DNA of 64,000 nt. It comes from Amycolatopsis vastitatis. GTDB lineage: Bacteria; Actinomycetota; Actinomycetes; Mycobacteriales; Pseudonocardiaceae. Position 1 is the first letter of the stretch. The number at the start of each line of letters is the position of its first letter. A model generated the notes under the pieces. The model had not been told where the DNA came from and ran no database searches. It worked only from the letters and a program-made list of their open reading frames with translations. The translations under genes and the position numbers were made by a program. The stretch is taken from positions 248,001-312,000 of the forward strand of contig NZ_NMUL01000021.1 in assembly GCF_002234595.1 (NCBI RefSeq), written 5' to 3'. This document shows, piece by piece, positions 55,721 through 63,966 of the stretch.

Positions 55721-57073
55721 GTGACCGACGCAGGAGAGTTGATCGCCGGGCGCTACCGGCTGGCCGAGCGGATCGGCCAGGGGGCGATGGGCGTCGTCTG
55801 GCGCGCCCGCGACGAGCGGCTGGACCGGGTGGTCGCCGTGAAGCAGCTGGACTACGAGCCGGCCATCGGGCAGGCCGCGGGTGACCAGGCGGCGCTGCGT
55901 GCGCTGCGCGAAGCGCGGCTGACGGCGCGGCTGCGGCACCCGCACGCGGTCACGGTGCACGACGTCGTCGAGGAGTCCGGCGAGCCCTACCTGGTCATGG
56001 AGTACCTGCCGTCGCGCAGTCTCGCGGACATCCTGCTCGACCGGGACACCCTGCCCGCCGACGAGGTGGCCCGCATCGGCGCGCAGATCGCTTCGGCGCT
56101 CGCGGCCGCGCACGCCGAGGGCGTCATGCACCGCGACGTCACGCCGGCGAACGTCCTCATCGGCGAGTCCGGCGTCGCCAAGATCGCCGACTTCGGCATC
56201 TCCCGGGGAACCGGCGAAGGACTGGTGACCGGCGGCGGCTTCATCGCCGGCACCCCCGCCTTCCTGGCCCCCGAAGTCGCCGGTGGTGGCGAAGGCGGCT
56301 TCCCGGCGGACGTGTTCGCGCTCGGCGCGACGCTCTACCGCGCGCTGGAGGGCATGCCGCCGTTCGGCACCGACGACAACCCGATCACCCTGCTCCTGAA
56401 GGTCGCCAAGGAGGAGGTCATCCCGCCGCGGCACAGCGGGCCGCTCGCCGACGTCCTCGGCCGTCTCCTGCAGCGAGATCCCGCGGACCGCCCGACGATG
56501 GCCGAAGTCCAGGCGCTGTTCGAGGCGGTCACCGAGAACCGTCCGCTGCCGCCGCCGCGGCCCCGGCGGACCGCGACCCGCCTGATCCGCGTCCGGCGCC
56601 CGCGGCGCCGGCTCGTCCTGGCCAGCGCGGCCGGCGCGGTCCTGCTGGCCCTGGGCGTGGTGATCGGGACGGCGCTGGTCCCCGGCGGCACGGCCACCGT
56701 CGCGGCGCCGGTCTCGTCCGCTCCTCCGGTCTCGGCACCACCGGCCCCGACGACCACCGCCGACCTGGGCTGCGCCGCCCGCTACGAGGTGACGAACTCC
56801 TGGCCGGGCGGCTACCAGGTGCAGGTGACGGTCCGCAACGACCACGGCGCCGGCCTCTCCGGCTGGCGCGTCCTCTGGACGATGCCCGCCGGGCACCGCA
56901 TCAGCGACCTGTGGAACGGCAACTTCACCGTCGACGGTTCGACCGTGACGGTCGAAAACGCCTCCTGGAACGCGAAGCTGGACGCGGCCGGGGCGACGAC
57001 GTTCGGCTTCATCGCCTTGACGCAGAGCGGAAGCGGCGACGCCCGCCCGTCCCTCACCTGCCGGTCGCTCTGA
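55721..57073 (+). CDS. Ser/Thr protein kinase with extracellular cellulose-binding domain (CBM2)
   Basis: A 450-residue Pkn-type membrane kinase. Gly loop IGQGAMG (18-24), Lys41, catalytic loop HRDVTPAN (137-144, with Thr141 in place of the usual Lys) and DFG (157-159) are clear. A basic linker leads to a membrane helix (about 299-322), and the exterior part (about 345-450) is a CBM2 module: YEVTNSWPGGYQVQVTVRN, WRVLWTMPAGHRISDLWNG and the conserved Trp/Asn residues. A surface polysaccharide could be the signal. GTG 55721 has GGAGG 5 nt before it. Confidence 0.87.
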   Translation: MTDAGELIAGRYRLAERIGQGAMGVVWRARDERLDRVVAVKQLDYEPAIGQAAGDQAALRALREARLTARLRHPHAVTVHDVVEESGEPYLVMEYLPSRSLADILLDRDTLPADEVARIGAQIASALAAAHAEGVMHRDVTPANVLIGESGVAKIADFGISRGTGEGLVTGGGFIAGTPAFLAPEVAGGGEGGFPADVFALGATLYRALEGMPPFGTDDNPITLLLKVAKEEVIPPRHSGPLADVLGRLLQRDPADRPTMAEVQALFEAVTENRPLPPPRPRRTATRLIRVRRPRRRLVLASAAGAVLLALGVVIGTALVPGGTATVAAPVSSAPPVSAPPAPTTTADLGCAARYEVTNSWPGGYQVQVTVRNDHGAGLSGWRVLWTMPAGHRISDLWNGNFTVDGSTVTVENASWNAKLDAAGATTFGFIALTQSGSGDARPSLTCRSL

Positions 57074-57144
57074 GCACCCGAACGCACCTGTTCCCCCGGC
57101 GGCGTGCCCTGCGATAGTCGGAGCGCGGCCTTCGGGGAGGCATC

Positions 57145-57474
57145 GTGCACATCAGGTCCAGGCGCCGGTCGATCCGCTTCGACGGGCACACCGTGACGCT
57201 CAGCATCGCCACGACGAGCTGGGGAATCGTCCCCGACGACACCAAGAACCGGTTCCCGGTCGCGCAGATCACCCGGGTCGAGCACACCCCGGCGACGGCG
57301 TGGAAACCGGGCAAGATCGTGTTTGTGACCCCGGATTCGTCCCCCGACGTCGTCACGAACGTGCCGATGTTCGCCGACAAGCTGGCCGGCAACACGTTCC
57401 AGTACGACTACGGCGACCGCAAGAAGGTCGCGGAGTTCCTCGCCAAGCTCGAAAAGGCGCGCGGCCAGAGTTAG
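57145..57474 (+). CDS. Small protein with DUF4429-like domain
   Basis: A 109-residue soluble protein. IRFDGHTVTLSIATTSWG, FPVAQITRVEHTPATAWKPGKIVFV and the final helical region resemble the DUF4429/bacterial-PH domain of actinobacterial SHOCT proteins. GTG 57145 has GGGGAGG 4 nt before it. No known function. It stands alone between the kinase and the secreted-protein genes. Confidence 0.7.
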   Translation: MHIRSRRRSIRFDGHTVTLSIATTSWGIVPDDTKNRFPVAQITRVEHTPATAWKPGKIVFVTPDSSPDVVTNVPMFADKLAGNTFQYDYGDRKKVAEFLAKLEKARGQS

Positions 57475-57594
57475 CGCCGCCACCGAGCGTCGTTGAGCCG
57501 ATCGGCGTAATTCCGGCAAGATCGCGAACGCTTCTCAACGGTCAAGGCAACTGGTTCGTCGGTAGTGGTGATCAACCATCACACGGAGGTGCCA

Positions 57595-59745
57595 GTGCGA
57601 AGAACTTTGTCCATCGTCAGCGTCCTGCTTGCGGGCCAGGCCGGCCTGACCGGGCTCGCCCCGCCGCCCGCGGTCGCCGCGACCGCCCCGGCTCCCACGG
57701 CGACCGCCACGCTCGTCACCGCCGACCGCGTCACCGTCCGGACCACCGCGGACGGCCGCGACACCTATGAAATCCGGCCGGCCGCCGAGAAGGGCATGGC
57801 GCGGGCGTTGGTGCACCTGCGGCTCGGCGACCGTGACTACGAGGTCCCCGGCACCGCGCTCCCCTATCTCGGACGCGGGCTGGACCTGAGCCTGTTCGAC
57901 GTCAAGGCCCTCCTGGCCGGCGCTCGGGTCCCGGTCGACACCCAGACCTTCGGCGCCGCTCTGGCGAAGCAGTTCAAAGAGGACAACGCGCGCGGCCATT
58001 TCGGCGGCCAGGGACTCTTCGCCGGTGGAGCGACCTTCGCGCTCTCCGGGGCACCGAAGCGGCAAGCCGTCCAGCCGCGGTCGGTGATGCGCACGGTGTC
58101 GGTCGACGCCACCGGCATCGACGGGAAGCCCGCCGACATCGGCATGGCGTTCCTGTACAACACCGACGACGGGAACCTCCTCGACCTGGACGAATCCCTG
58201 AACTACTTCTCGGGCGGCACGGCCAAGTTCAGCGTGCCCGACGGGAACTACAGCGCGTACGGCGTCTTCTGGACCGCCGACGCCGACGGCAACCCGACCG
58301 AGATGCGGTTCAGCGCGCAGCCGGAGTTCGCGGTCAACGCGGACACGACCGTCCGCGTCGACGCGAAACGCGCTTCCAGCAAGGTGACCTGGGTGACCCC
58401 GCGTCCGGCACTGCTCGACGACAACGGGTTCCAGTTCCGCCGCGCCGCGAAGACGGGACCGGCGCAGGTGATCGACTTCGACGCGGGGCCCGGCGTGCCG
58501 ATCTCGGTCTCCCCGACGGCCGTCCCGGTGCGCACCGGGGCGCTGCAGACCTACCCGTACAGCAGGCTCGTGTCCCCGCCCGGGCCGGGCACGCCGTACG
58601 AATACGTGCTGCAGAAGGCCGCCATCGGCACGATTCCGCAGCAGCGGTACGTGATCACGGCGAAGGACATCGCCACCGTGAACGCCACCTACTACAGCGA
58701 GTACGCGACGCAGGGGTTGCGCCAGCGCAGCGGCATGTTCACCTTCGAGACCTTCGGCGGCCGGGCCGCCCACCCGATCGACCTGCCGCGCAGGCAGACC
58801 GAGTACGTCTCGGCCGCCCCCGACCTGATGTGGTTCGGCGGGATCGCCAAGTACCTGGTCCCCGGCCCGGGGTCGTTCCCCGGCTGGGCCGGCGGTCAGC
58901 ACGAGGCGTTCCACCGCTACCAGGGCGGCTCGTCGCTCACCGAGGACTGGAACCGGTTCCCGCTGCACCCGGCGGGCGAGACGGCGCTGCTTCCGCTGGA
59001 CGACGCGTCGATCTACACGCTGCCGGGCGCGACCCGGGCCGGCGACTTCGTGCGGTTCGCGATCACGCCGTTCAGCGACAACCAGCCCGGCCACACCGGC
59101 TTCGGGTTCTCCGGCGAGGCACGGGACACCATCACCGGGCACTACCGGCTCACCCAGGACGGCACCACCCTGGCCGAGGGCACCCCGTGGAACGGCGCCT
59201 ACACCGTCGACCTCATGCAGGAGGTCGGCTCCGGCCCCTCGACGCTCGGGCTGACGGTCGACGCGGGCCGCACGGGCCCGATGTACCGCCAAAGCACCGC
59301 GACCCACACGGAGTGGACGTGGAAGTCGCACCACGTCGAGGGCGTGACGCTCCCGAAGGCGCTGTACTGCGGCCGCGGGGACGACGGACCGGATCGGTCC
59401 TGCGCGGTCGAACCCCTGATGACGCTCGGGTACGCCGTCGGCGGGCTCCGGCCGGACGGGTCCACGGTGTCCGGTCCGCAGGGACTGGACCTCACGGTCG
59501 GACACCTGCAGCAGAGCGCCGCGAGCGCGAGCACAGGGGCGACGGTCCAGTACTCGACCGACGGCTCCACCTGGCAGGACGCCACCGTCACCGCCCGCGG
59601 CGACGGCGTCTTCCACGCGGACTTCACCGCGACGACGGAGGCGTACCGCGGCACCGACGTCTCCCTGCGCGTCACGGCCTCCGACGCCGCCGGGGCGACG
59701 ATCGCCGAGACGATCACCGCCGCCTACCACCTCTACGTGTCCTGA
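57595..59745 (+). CDS. Secreted protein resembling S8 peptidase flanking domains, without protease domain
   Basis: A 716-residue exported protein. After the signal peptide (to about residue 29) comes ATLVTADRVTV and then LPYLGRGLDLSLFDVKALL, which is the propeptide pattern of large actinobacterial subtilisins. The Asp/His/Ser catalytic blocks of S8 enzymes are missing. The rest has alternating beta domains as in the C-terminal regions of those enzymes. It may be a pseudoprotease, inhibitor or adhesin. GTG 57595 has GGAGG 7 nt before it. It is followed after 14 nt by an S53-type protease gene. Confidence 0.72.
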   Translation: MRRTLSIVSVLLAGQAGLTGLAPPPAVAATAPAPTATATLVTADRVTVRTTADGRDTYEIRPAAEKGMARALVHLRLGDRDYEVPGTALPYLGRGLDLSLFDVKALLAGARVPVDTQTFGAALAKQFKEDNARGHFGGQGLFAGGATFALSGAPKRQAVQPRSVMRTVSVDATGIDGKPADIGMAFLYNTDDGNLLDLDESLNYFSGGTAKFSVPDGNYSAYGVFWTADADGNPTEMRFSAQPEFAVNADTTVRVDAKRASSKVTWVTPRPALLDDNGFQFRRAAKTGPAQVIDFDAGPGVPISVSPTAVPVRTGALQTYPYSRLVSPPGPGTPYEYVLQKAAIGTIPQQRYVITAKDIATVNATYYSEYATQGLRQRSGMFTFETFGGRAAHPIDLPRRQTEYVSAAPDLMWFGGIAKYLVPGPGSFPGWAGGQHEAFHRYQGGSSLTEDWNRFPLHPAGETALLPLDDASIYTLPGATRAGDFVRFAITPFSDNQPGHTGFGFSGEARDTITGHYRLTQDGTTLAEGTPWNGAYTVDLMQEVGSGPSTLGLTVDAGRTGPMYRQSTATHTEWTWKSHHVEGVTLPKALYCGRGDDGPDRSCAVEPLMTLGYAVGGLRPDGSTVSGPQGLDLTVGHLQQSAASASTGATVQYSTDGSTWQDATVTARGDGVFHADFTATTEAYRGTDVSLRVTASDAAGATIAETITAAYHLYVS

Positions 59746-59759
59746 GAGGAATCTCCACT

Positions 59760-60911
59760 GTGAACAAGAGCTGGATGGGAGTGCTCGCCGCCGTGGTCGT
59801 GGCGGCCGGCGTGGCCACGCCGGCCGCGGCCGCCGCGCCGGTGTCCCGCGCGGCGTGCCCGGACCCGGGGCCGGGACTGCTGCGCTGCCTCACGACGTAC
59901 ACGTCGGGCGCGGCCCGCACCCTGGCCGACGGCCCGGCCGGCTGGGGTGCCGACGACCTGGCGTCGGCTTACCGGCTGCCTGGCGAGCCGGGACCGGACA
60001 CCGTCGTCGGCATCTCGATCGCCTACGACGCCCCGAACCTGGAGGCAGACCTGGCCGCCTACCGGGCGCAGTACGGGCTGCCGCCGTGCACCTCGGCGAA
60101 CGGCTGCTTCCGGAAGGTGAACCAGCAGGGCGCGGCGGCTCCCCTGCCGCCCGCCGACTTCGGCTGGGCACTGGAGTCCACATTGGACGTCTCGATGGTG
60201 TCGGCGGCGTGCCCGTCGTGCCGGATCGTCGTCGTGGAAGGCAACTCGCCCGGCTTCGCCGACCTGGCGGAGACGGAGGACACAGCGGTCCGGCTGGGCG
60301 CGAAGGTCGTGTCGAACAGCTACGGCGCAAGGGAAGGCGGTGTCCCGCTCTCCTTCGCGAGCCACTACCAGCACCCGGGTGTCACGGTGGTGGCGTCCTC
60401 GGGCGACACCGGTTTCACGGCGGCGAGCTACCCGGCGGTGCTGGCCTCGGTGGTCGCCATCGGCGGGACCTCGCTGGCCCGCGACCCGGACTCGCCGCGG
60501 GGCTGGACGGAATCGACATGGTCGGGCAGTGGCAGCGGCTGCTCGGCCTACATCGCGAAACCGAAGTGGCAGAAGGACACCCACTGCGGCAAACGCACGG
60601 TCGCGGACGTCGCGGCGGTGGCCGAAGACATCGCCATCCCCTTCTCGGACGCGGGTGGCTGGCGTTCGGTGAACGGCACCAGCGCCTCGGCGCCGTTCAT
60701 CGCGGGCCTGATCGGCCGTTCCGGGCACGCGGGAACGACACAGCCCGCCGACTTCTACGCGCGGGCGGACCGGTTCGTGGACATCACCACGGGCAGCAAC
60801 GACCGGACGGGCACGGGCCAGAAGTGCGGCGGTGACTACCTGTGCGTCGCGGGCCCGGGTTATGACGCCCCGACCGGTGTCGGCGTGCCGGACGGCCTCG
60901 CCGGCTTCTGA
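59760..60911 (+). CDS. S53-type (sedolisin) serine-carboxyl peptidase
   Basis: A 383-residue exported protease. Signal peptide to about residue 25. The catalytic Glu139/Asp143 lie in ESTLDVSM, the oxyanion Asp216 in SSGDTGF, and the nucleophile Ser308 in NGTSASAP, the sedolisin arrangement. A C-terminal disulfide-type pair (CGGDYLC) and NGTSASAP-plus are conserved. It lacks the long activation prodomain of most sedolisins. GTG 59760 has GAGAGGA 7-8 nt before it. It is co-directional with the S8-like protein and probably co-expressed. Confidence 0.85.
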   Translation: MNKSWMGVLAAVVVAAGVATPAAAAAPVSRAACPDPGPGLLRCLTTYTSGAARTLADGPAGWGADDLASAYRLPGEPGPDTVVGISIAYDAPNLEADLAAYRAQYGLPPCTSANGCFRKVNQQGAAAPLPPADFGWALESTLDVSMVSAACPSCRIVVVEGNSPGFADLAETEDTAVRLGAKVVSNSYGAREGGVPLSFASHYQHPGVTVVASSGDTGFTAASYPAVLASVVAIGGTSLARDPDSPRGWTESTWSGSGSGCSAYIAKPKWQKDTHCGKRTVADVAAVAEDIAIPFSDAGGWRSVNGTSASAPFIAGLIGRSGHAGTTQPADFYARADRFVDITTGSNDRTGTGQKCGGDYLCVAGPGYDAPTGVGVPDGLAGF

Positions 60912-60923
60912 CGGCGGGCAGTC

Positions 60924-60980
60924 CTGTCATGAACGACTCTTTCCTGTCGCCGGACGACAGGAAAGAGTCGTTCATGACAG
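60924..60980. terminator. 26-bp perfect hairpin, second copy of the dispersed element
   Basis: Arms 60924-60949 and 60955-60980 are exact reverse complements around a 5-nt loop. The arm shares GAACGACTCTTTCCTGTC with the hairpin at 25038. The right arm covers the last codons of the leftward response-regulator gene. Confidence 0.8.
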
Positions 60981-61628
60981 CTCGACACCCGGACGGCACA
61001 ACCCGCGCTCGTACGCCAGCAATCCCGCCGCCGTCCGGTGCGCGCACCCCAGCTTGCGCACCACCCGCGCGACGCAGTCGCGCACCACCGGCTCCGGCAG
61101 CCCGAGCCGCGAGGCGATTTCGGTGTTCGTCAGCGCCGACCCGACGCAGGCGAGCACGTCGGTCTCCCGGCCCGACAACCGGTCCACCCGGGCCAGCCGC
61201 TCGTCGCGCGGGCCGGACAACCGCGTCGCCGCCGACACCAGCCGCCGGGTCGCGTCGGAAGACAGCACCAGGTGGCCGTCCGCGGCCAGGCGGACCACCT
61301 TGACCAGGTCGTTCCGGCGGGCCGAGCGCAGCAGGAACCCGGCCGCGCCGTCCCGCAGCGCGCGCAGGATTCCCGCATCCGAGTCGAACGTCGCGAGCAC
61401 GACGACCGCGGAACGCCGGGAAACCGGCTCCTGCACCGGCATCCCCAGGCGCAGGTCCAGCAGGACCACGTCCGGCAGCCGCCGCCGGAGGGTGACCAGC
61501 GCCGCCGTCGCGTCGGGGGCCGAGCCGACCACCTCGATGCCGTCCGCCTCGCCGAGGATCGTGCCCACGCGGGCCCGCACCGCCGGGTCGCGGTCGGCCA
61601 CGAGGACCCGGACCGGCGGGGCGAGCAC
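60972..61628 (-). CDS. LuxR-type response regulator
   Basis: A 218-residue NarL/FixJ-type regulator. Receiver domain: Asp12/Asp14 (ADRDP), phospho-acceptor Asp58 in LLDLRLG. The usual conserved Lys near residue 101 is Arg (FLLRSA), which can impair phosphorylation-linked activation. The LuxR HTH is at about 145-205 (RLSGRETDVLACVGSALTNTEIASRL). No histidine kinase is adjacent, so it is an orphan. GTG 61628. Probably in an operon with the 61634 and P450 genes upstream. Confidence 0.85.
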   Translation of the reverse strand: MLAPPVRVLVADRDPAVRARVGTILGEADGIEVVGSAPDATAALVTLRRRLPDVVLLDLRLGMPVQEPVSRRSAVVVLATFDSDAGILRALRDGAAGFLLRSARRNDLVKVVRLAADGHLVLSSDATRRLVSAATRLSGPRDERLARVDRLSGRETDVLACVGSALTNTEIASRLGLPEPVVRDCVARVVRKLGCAHRTAAGLLAYERGLCRPGVELS

Positions 61629-61633
61629 CTCTC

Positions 61634-62023
61634 TCAGTCCTTCGGCCGCAGGCGGATCAACGGCAGGTCCTTCTTCGACGCGCCGACCAGGTCCCGCCCA
61701 CCGGGACCGCGAAGCCGCAGCTCACGGAACCGCACCGACGACAGCTGCGCGGCCTCGATCGGGTACACGTCGCCGTAGCGCTTGATCTTGTCCACCAGCT
61801 CCTTGCCGAGCAGCTCGACGAGACCGGCGTGCCGGGTCGCGCCGCCGCCCAGCGGCACGTCCAGCTGGGTGCGCACCTCGGGGAACCGCTGGTCCAGCTC
61901 GACGGCCAGCTGGTGGATCGTGACGTAGGCCCGGCCGAAGTCGGCGGCGTCGGGTCCAGGCGGGATCTCTTTCAGCACCTTGACGAGCTTGTCGTCCATC
62001 CCGAGCTTTTCCCACAGGGTCAC
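61634..62023 (-). CDS. Conserved hypothetical protein between regulator and P450
   Basis: A 129-residue soluble protein, helical at the N-terminus (WEKLGMDDKLVKVLKEI, FGRAYVTIHQLAVELDQRF). Then come a possible loop (PLGGGATRH) and a C-terminal basic region. No recognised family. GTG 62023 has GGAGG 6 nt before it. It is 5 nt from the response regulator and 30 nt from the P450 gene, so all three are likely one unit. Confidence 0.7.
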   Translation of the reverse strand: MTLWEKLGMDDKLVKVLKEIPPGPDAADFGRAYVTIHQLAVELDQRFPEVRTQLDVPLGGGATRHAGLVELLGKELVDKIKRYGDVYPIEAAQLSSVRFRELRLRGPGGRDLVGASKKDLPLIRLRPKD

Positions 62024-62053
62024 GTTTTTCCTCCACTAGCGAACGCCGTTGGT

Positions 62054-63262
62054 CTACCAGAGGACCGGCACGCGGTCCACTCCCCCGGTGACACGGTTCG
62101 TCCGGATCCGGAGTTCATCCACCCGCGCGGCCAGCCGCAACCCGGGGAACCGGCGCAGCAGCGAACCGAACACGACCCGCAGTTCGGTGCGGGCCAGGCT
62201 CGCGCCGATGCAGAACCAGCCGCCGTAGGCGAAGCTGACGTGCGAGTTCGGCTTGCGCTCCGGGTCGAACGTCTCCGCGGCCGGGAACACGGCCGGGTCC
62301 CGGTTCGCGGCTCCGAGCGCCAGGATCACCGCGTCGCCGCGGGCGACGGTGACGCCGCCGAGCTCGACGTCGTCGTGCGCGTAGCGCAGGACACCGAGGC
62401 CGCTCGGCGCGGCCAGCCGCAGGATCTCCTCGACCACGCCGTGCACGCGGCCTTCGGGGTCGGCGGCCAGCGCGTCGCGCCGGGCGAGGTCGGTGAGCAG
62501 GTACAGCACGCCGAGGTCGATCCGGTTGGACGTCGTCTCGTGGCCGGCGAACAGCAGGCCGGCGGCGAGCCGGGCGACGTCGTCGTCGCCGAAGGACGGG
62601 TCGTCGGCCTGGGCGCGTACCAGGTCGGAGACGACGTCCTGGCCGGGCTCGCGCCGCTTGGCCGCCGCGAGCCGGCTCATGTACCCGGCGAACTCGTCGA
62701 GCGCCGCGTCCGCGCCGTCGCCGATGTCCATCCGGCCCATCCGCTCCGACAGCACGCGGAAGGTGTCGCGGTCTTCGTACGGGACGCCGAGCAGCTCGCA
62801 GATCACCAGCACGGGCAGCGGGAACGACAGGTGTTCGTGCAGGTCGACCGGCTCGTCCCGGTGCCGGGCCCGCTCCATCGCGTCGAAGCAGCCGTCGGCG
62901 AACTCCTGGACGTGACCGGCGAGCCGGCGGATGCGGTTGGCGGAGAACGCGGGCACGAGCAGCCGCCGCATCCGCGCGTGTTCGGCGTGCTCGGTCTCGT
63001 GGTCGCCCTGCGGGCGGCTGAGGATGGCCGCGTCCGACAGCGCCGACGCCTCCTCGGGGGCCGGGTGCGAGCGGCCGAACCTCGGGTCGGTGAACACGTC
63101 GCGGACCTGCTCGAACCCGGTGACGAGCCAGGCCGGGTCGCCCGCCGGGGTGGTCACCGCGACCACCGGTCCCCGGCGGCGCAGCACCTCGAACAGCGGG
63201 GCGATCTCGAGGACGTTCGGCCGGTCGAACGGCAGGCGCGGGGTGTCCGTGGTGGCGGTCAT
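62054..63262 (-). CDS. Cytochrome P450
   Basis: A 402-residue bacterial class I P450. The oxygen-binding AGHETT (239-244) on helix I, the E-x-x-R (Glu279-Arg282) and the heme loop F-A-Y-G-G-W-F-C-I-G with Cys351 are present; the heme loop lacks the usual Gly and His of FGxGxHxCxG. ATG 63262 has GGGAGGAG before it. It probably hydroxylates a lipid or a natural product using ferredoxin encoded elsewhere. No biosynthetic cluster is visible around it. Confidence 0.9.
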   Translation of the reverse strand: MTATTDTPRLPFDRPNVLEIAPLFEVLRRRGPVVAVTTPAGDPAWLVTGFEQVRDVFTDPRFGRSHPAPEEASALSDAAILSRPQGDHETEHAEHARMRRLLVPAFSANRIRRLAGHVQEFADGCFDAMERARHRDEPVDLHEHLSFPLPVLVICELLGVPYEDRDTFRVLSERMGRMDIGDGADAALDEFAGYMSRLAAAKRREPGQDVVSDLVRAQADDPSFGDDDVARLAAGLLFAGHETTSNRIDLGVLYLLTDLARRDALAADPEGRVHGVVEEILRLAAPSGLGVLRYAHDDVELGGVTVARGDAVILALGAANRDPAVFPAAETFDPERKPNSHVSFAYGGWFCIGASLARTELRVVFGSLLRRFPGLRLAARVDELRIRTNRVTGGVDRVPVLW

Positions 63263-63415
63263 CGGGGTTCTCCTCCCGGGTGCGCGGCCGGTAGGCGCGG
63301 ACACGGACGGGCCGGTCACCGGCCACTCCCCGGTCCCCCTGCCCTCCACGGTACCCAGCGTGGCCGTGTTCGGGCGGAAACCTGCCCTATCGGGCTAGCC
63401 CGGGAAAGCTTGATC

Positions 63416-63428
63416 GTCCACAGTGGAC
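63416..63428. promoter_or_regulatory. Perfect 13-bp palindrome upstream of P450
   Basis: GTCCAC-A-GTGGAC at 63416-63428, in the 176-nt gap between the P450 start and the CopC stop. It could be an operator, but the same 13-mer also occurs inside a coding sequence at 15974-15986, so it may be chance. Confidence 0.25.
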
Positions 63429-63438
63429 CATAGCCGGT

Positions 63439-63966
63439 TCAGCGCTTCGGGCCCTTCAGCACGCGCAGCAACACGACGCCCGCCGCGAGCACGGCGGCGA
63501 CCGCCACCAGGATCCACACCCAGCCGGGGATGACTGTGGTGTCGACGGCGGCGGGCGCGGCCGCGGCGGGCGTCGGCGGCGTGGCCGGAGCGGAAGCCGG
63601 AGCAGTGAGGCTGAAGCTCAGGCTGCCGGTGACGTTGTCGCCGTCCTTCGCGACGACCTTCCAGGTCAGGGTGTAGGCCTGGGCCCCGCCCGCCGGGGTC
63701 ACGGGCACCGTCACGACCCCGCCCGCCACCGACGGCGTGCCGAGCCGCCACCTGGCGCCGTCGCGGCCGACGACTCGGACCGGGTCCGGCGGCAACGTGA
63801 CCGGCTCACCGAAGGTGAGCTGGATCTGCGTCGGAGCCGTCGCGAGCGAAGCGCCTTCGGCCGGCGAGCTCGACACGAGCTCGGTGTGGGCCGAGGCGGG
63901 CCCGGCGAACACGACGAGCCCGGTGAGGGCGGCCAGCACGGCTCCGAAGGCACGGCAAAGGATCAT
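63439..63966 (-). CDS. CopC-domain copper-binding exported protein, second copy
   Basis: A 175-residue protein like that at 46823: signal peptide ending ASA, mature N-terminal His27 (HTELVSSSP), CopC beta-barrel and a C-terminal membrane helix. The second half of the domain reads KDGDNVTG where the other copy has SADGHPVSG, so the later copper-ligand His is absent. Only weak or altered copper binding is expected. It stands apart from CopD. Confidence 0.82.
   Translation of the reverse strand: MILCRAFGAVLAALTGLVVFAGPASAHTELVSSSPAEGASLATAPTQIQLTFGEPVTLPPDPVRVVGRDGARWRLGTPSVAGGVVTVPVTPAGGAQAYTLTWKVVAKDGDNVTGSLSFSLTAPASAPATPPTPAAAAPAAVDTTVIPGWVWILVAVAAVLAAGVVLLRVLKGPKR

Noticed and set aside
62054..63262. 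P450 as part of a secondary-metabolite cluster
   Set aside because: No PKS, NRPS, terpene synthase or RiPP gene lies near. The neighbours are a small unknown protein, a regulator and CopC.
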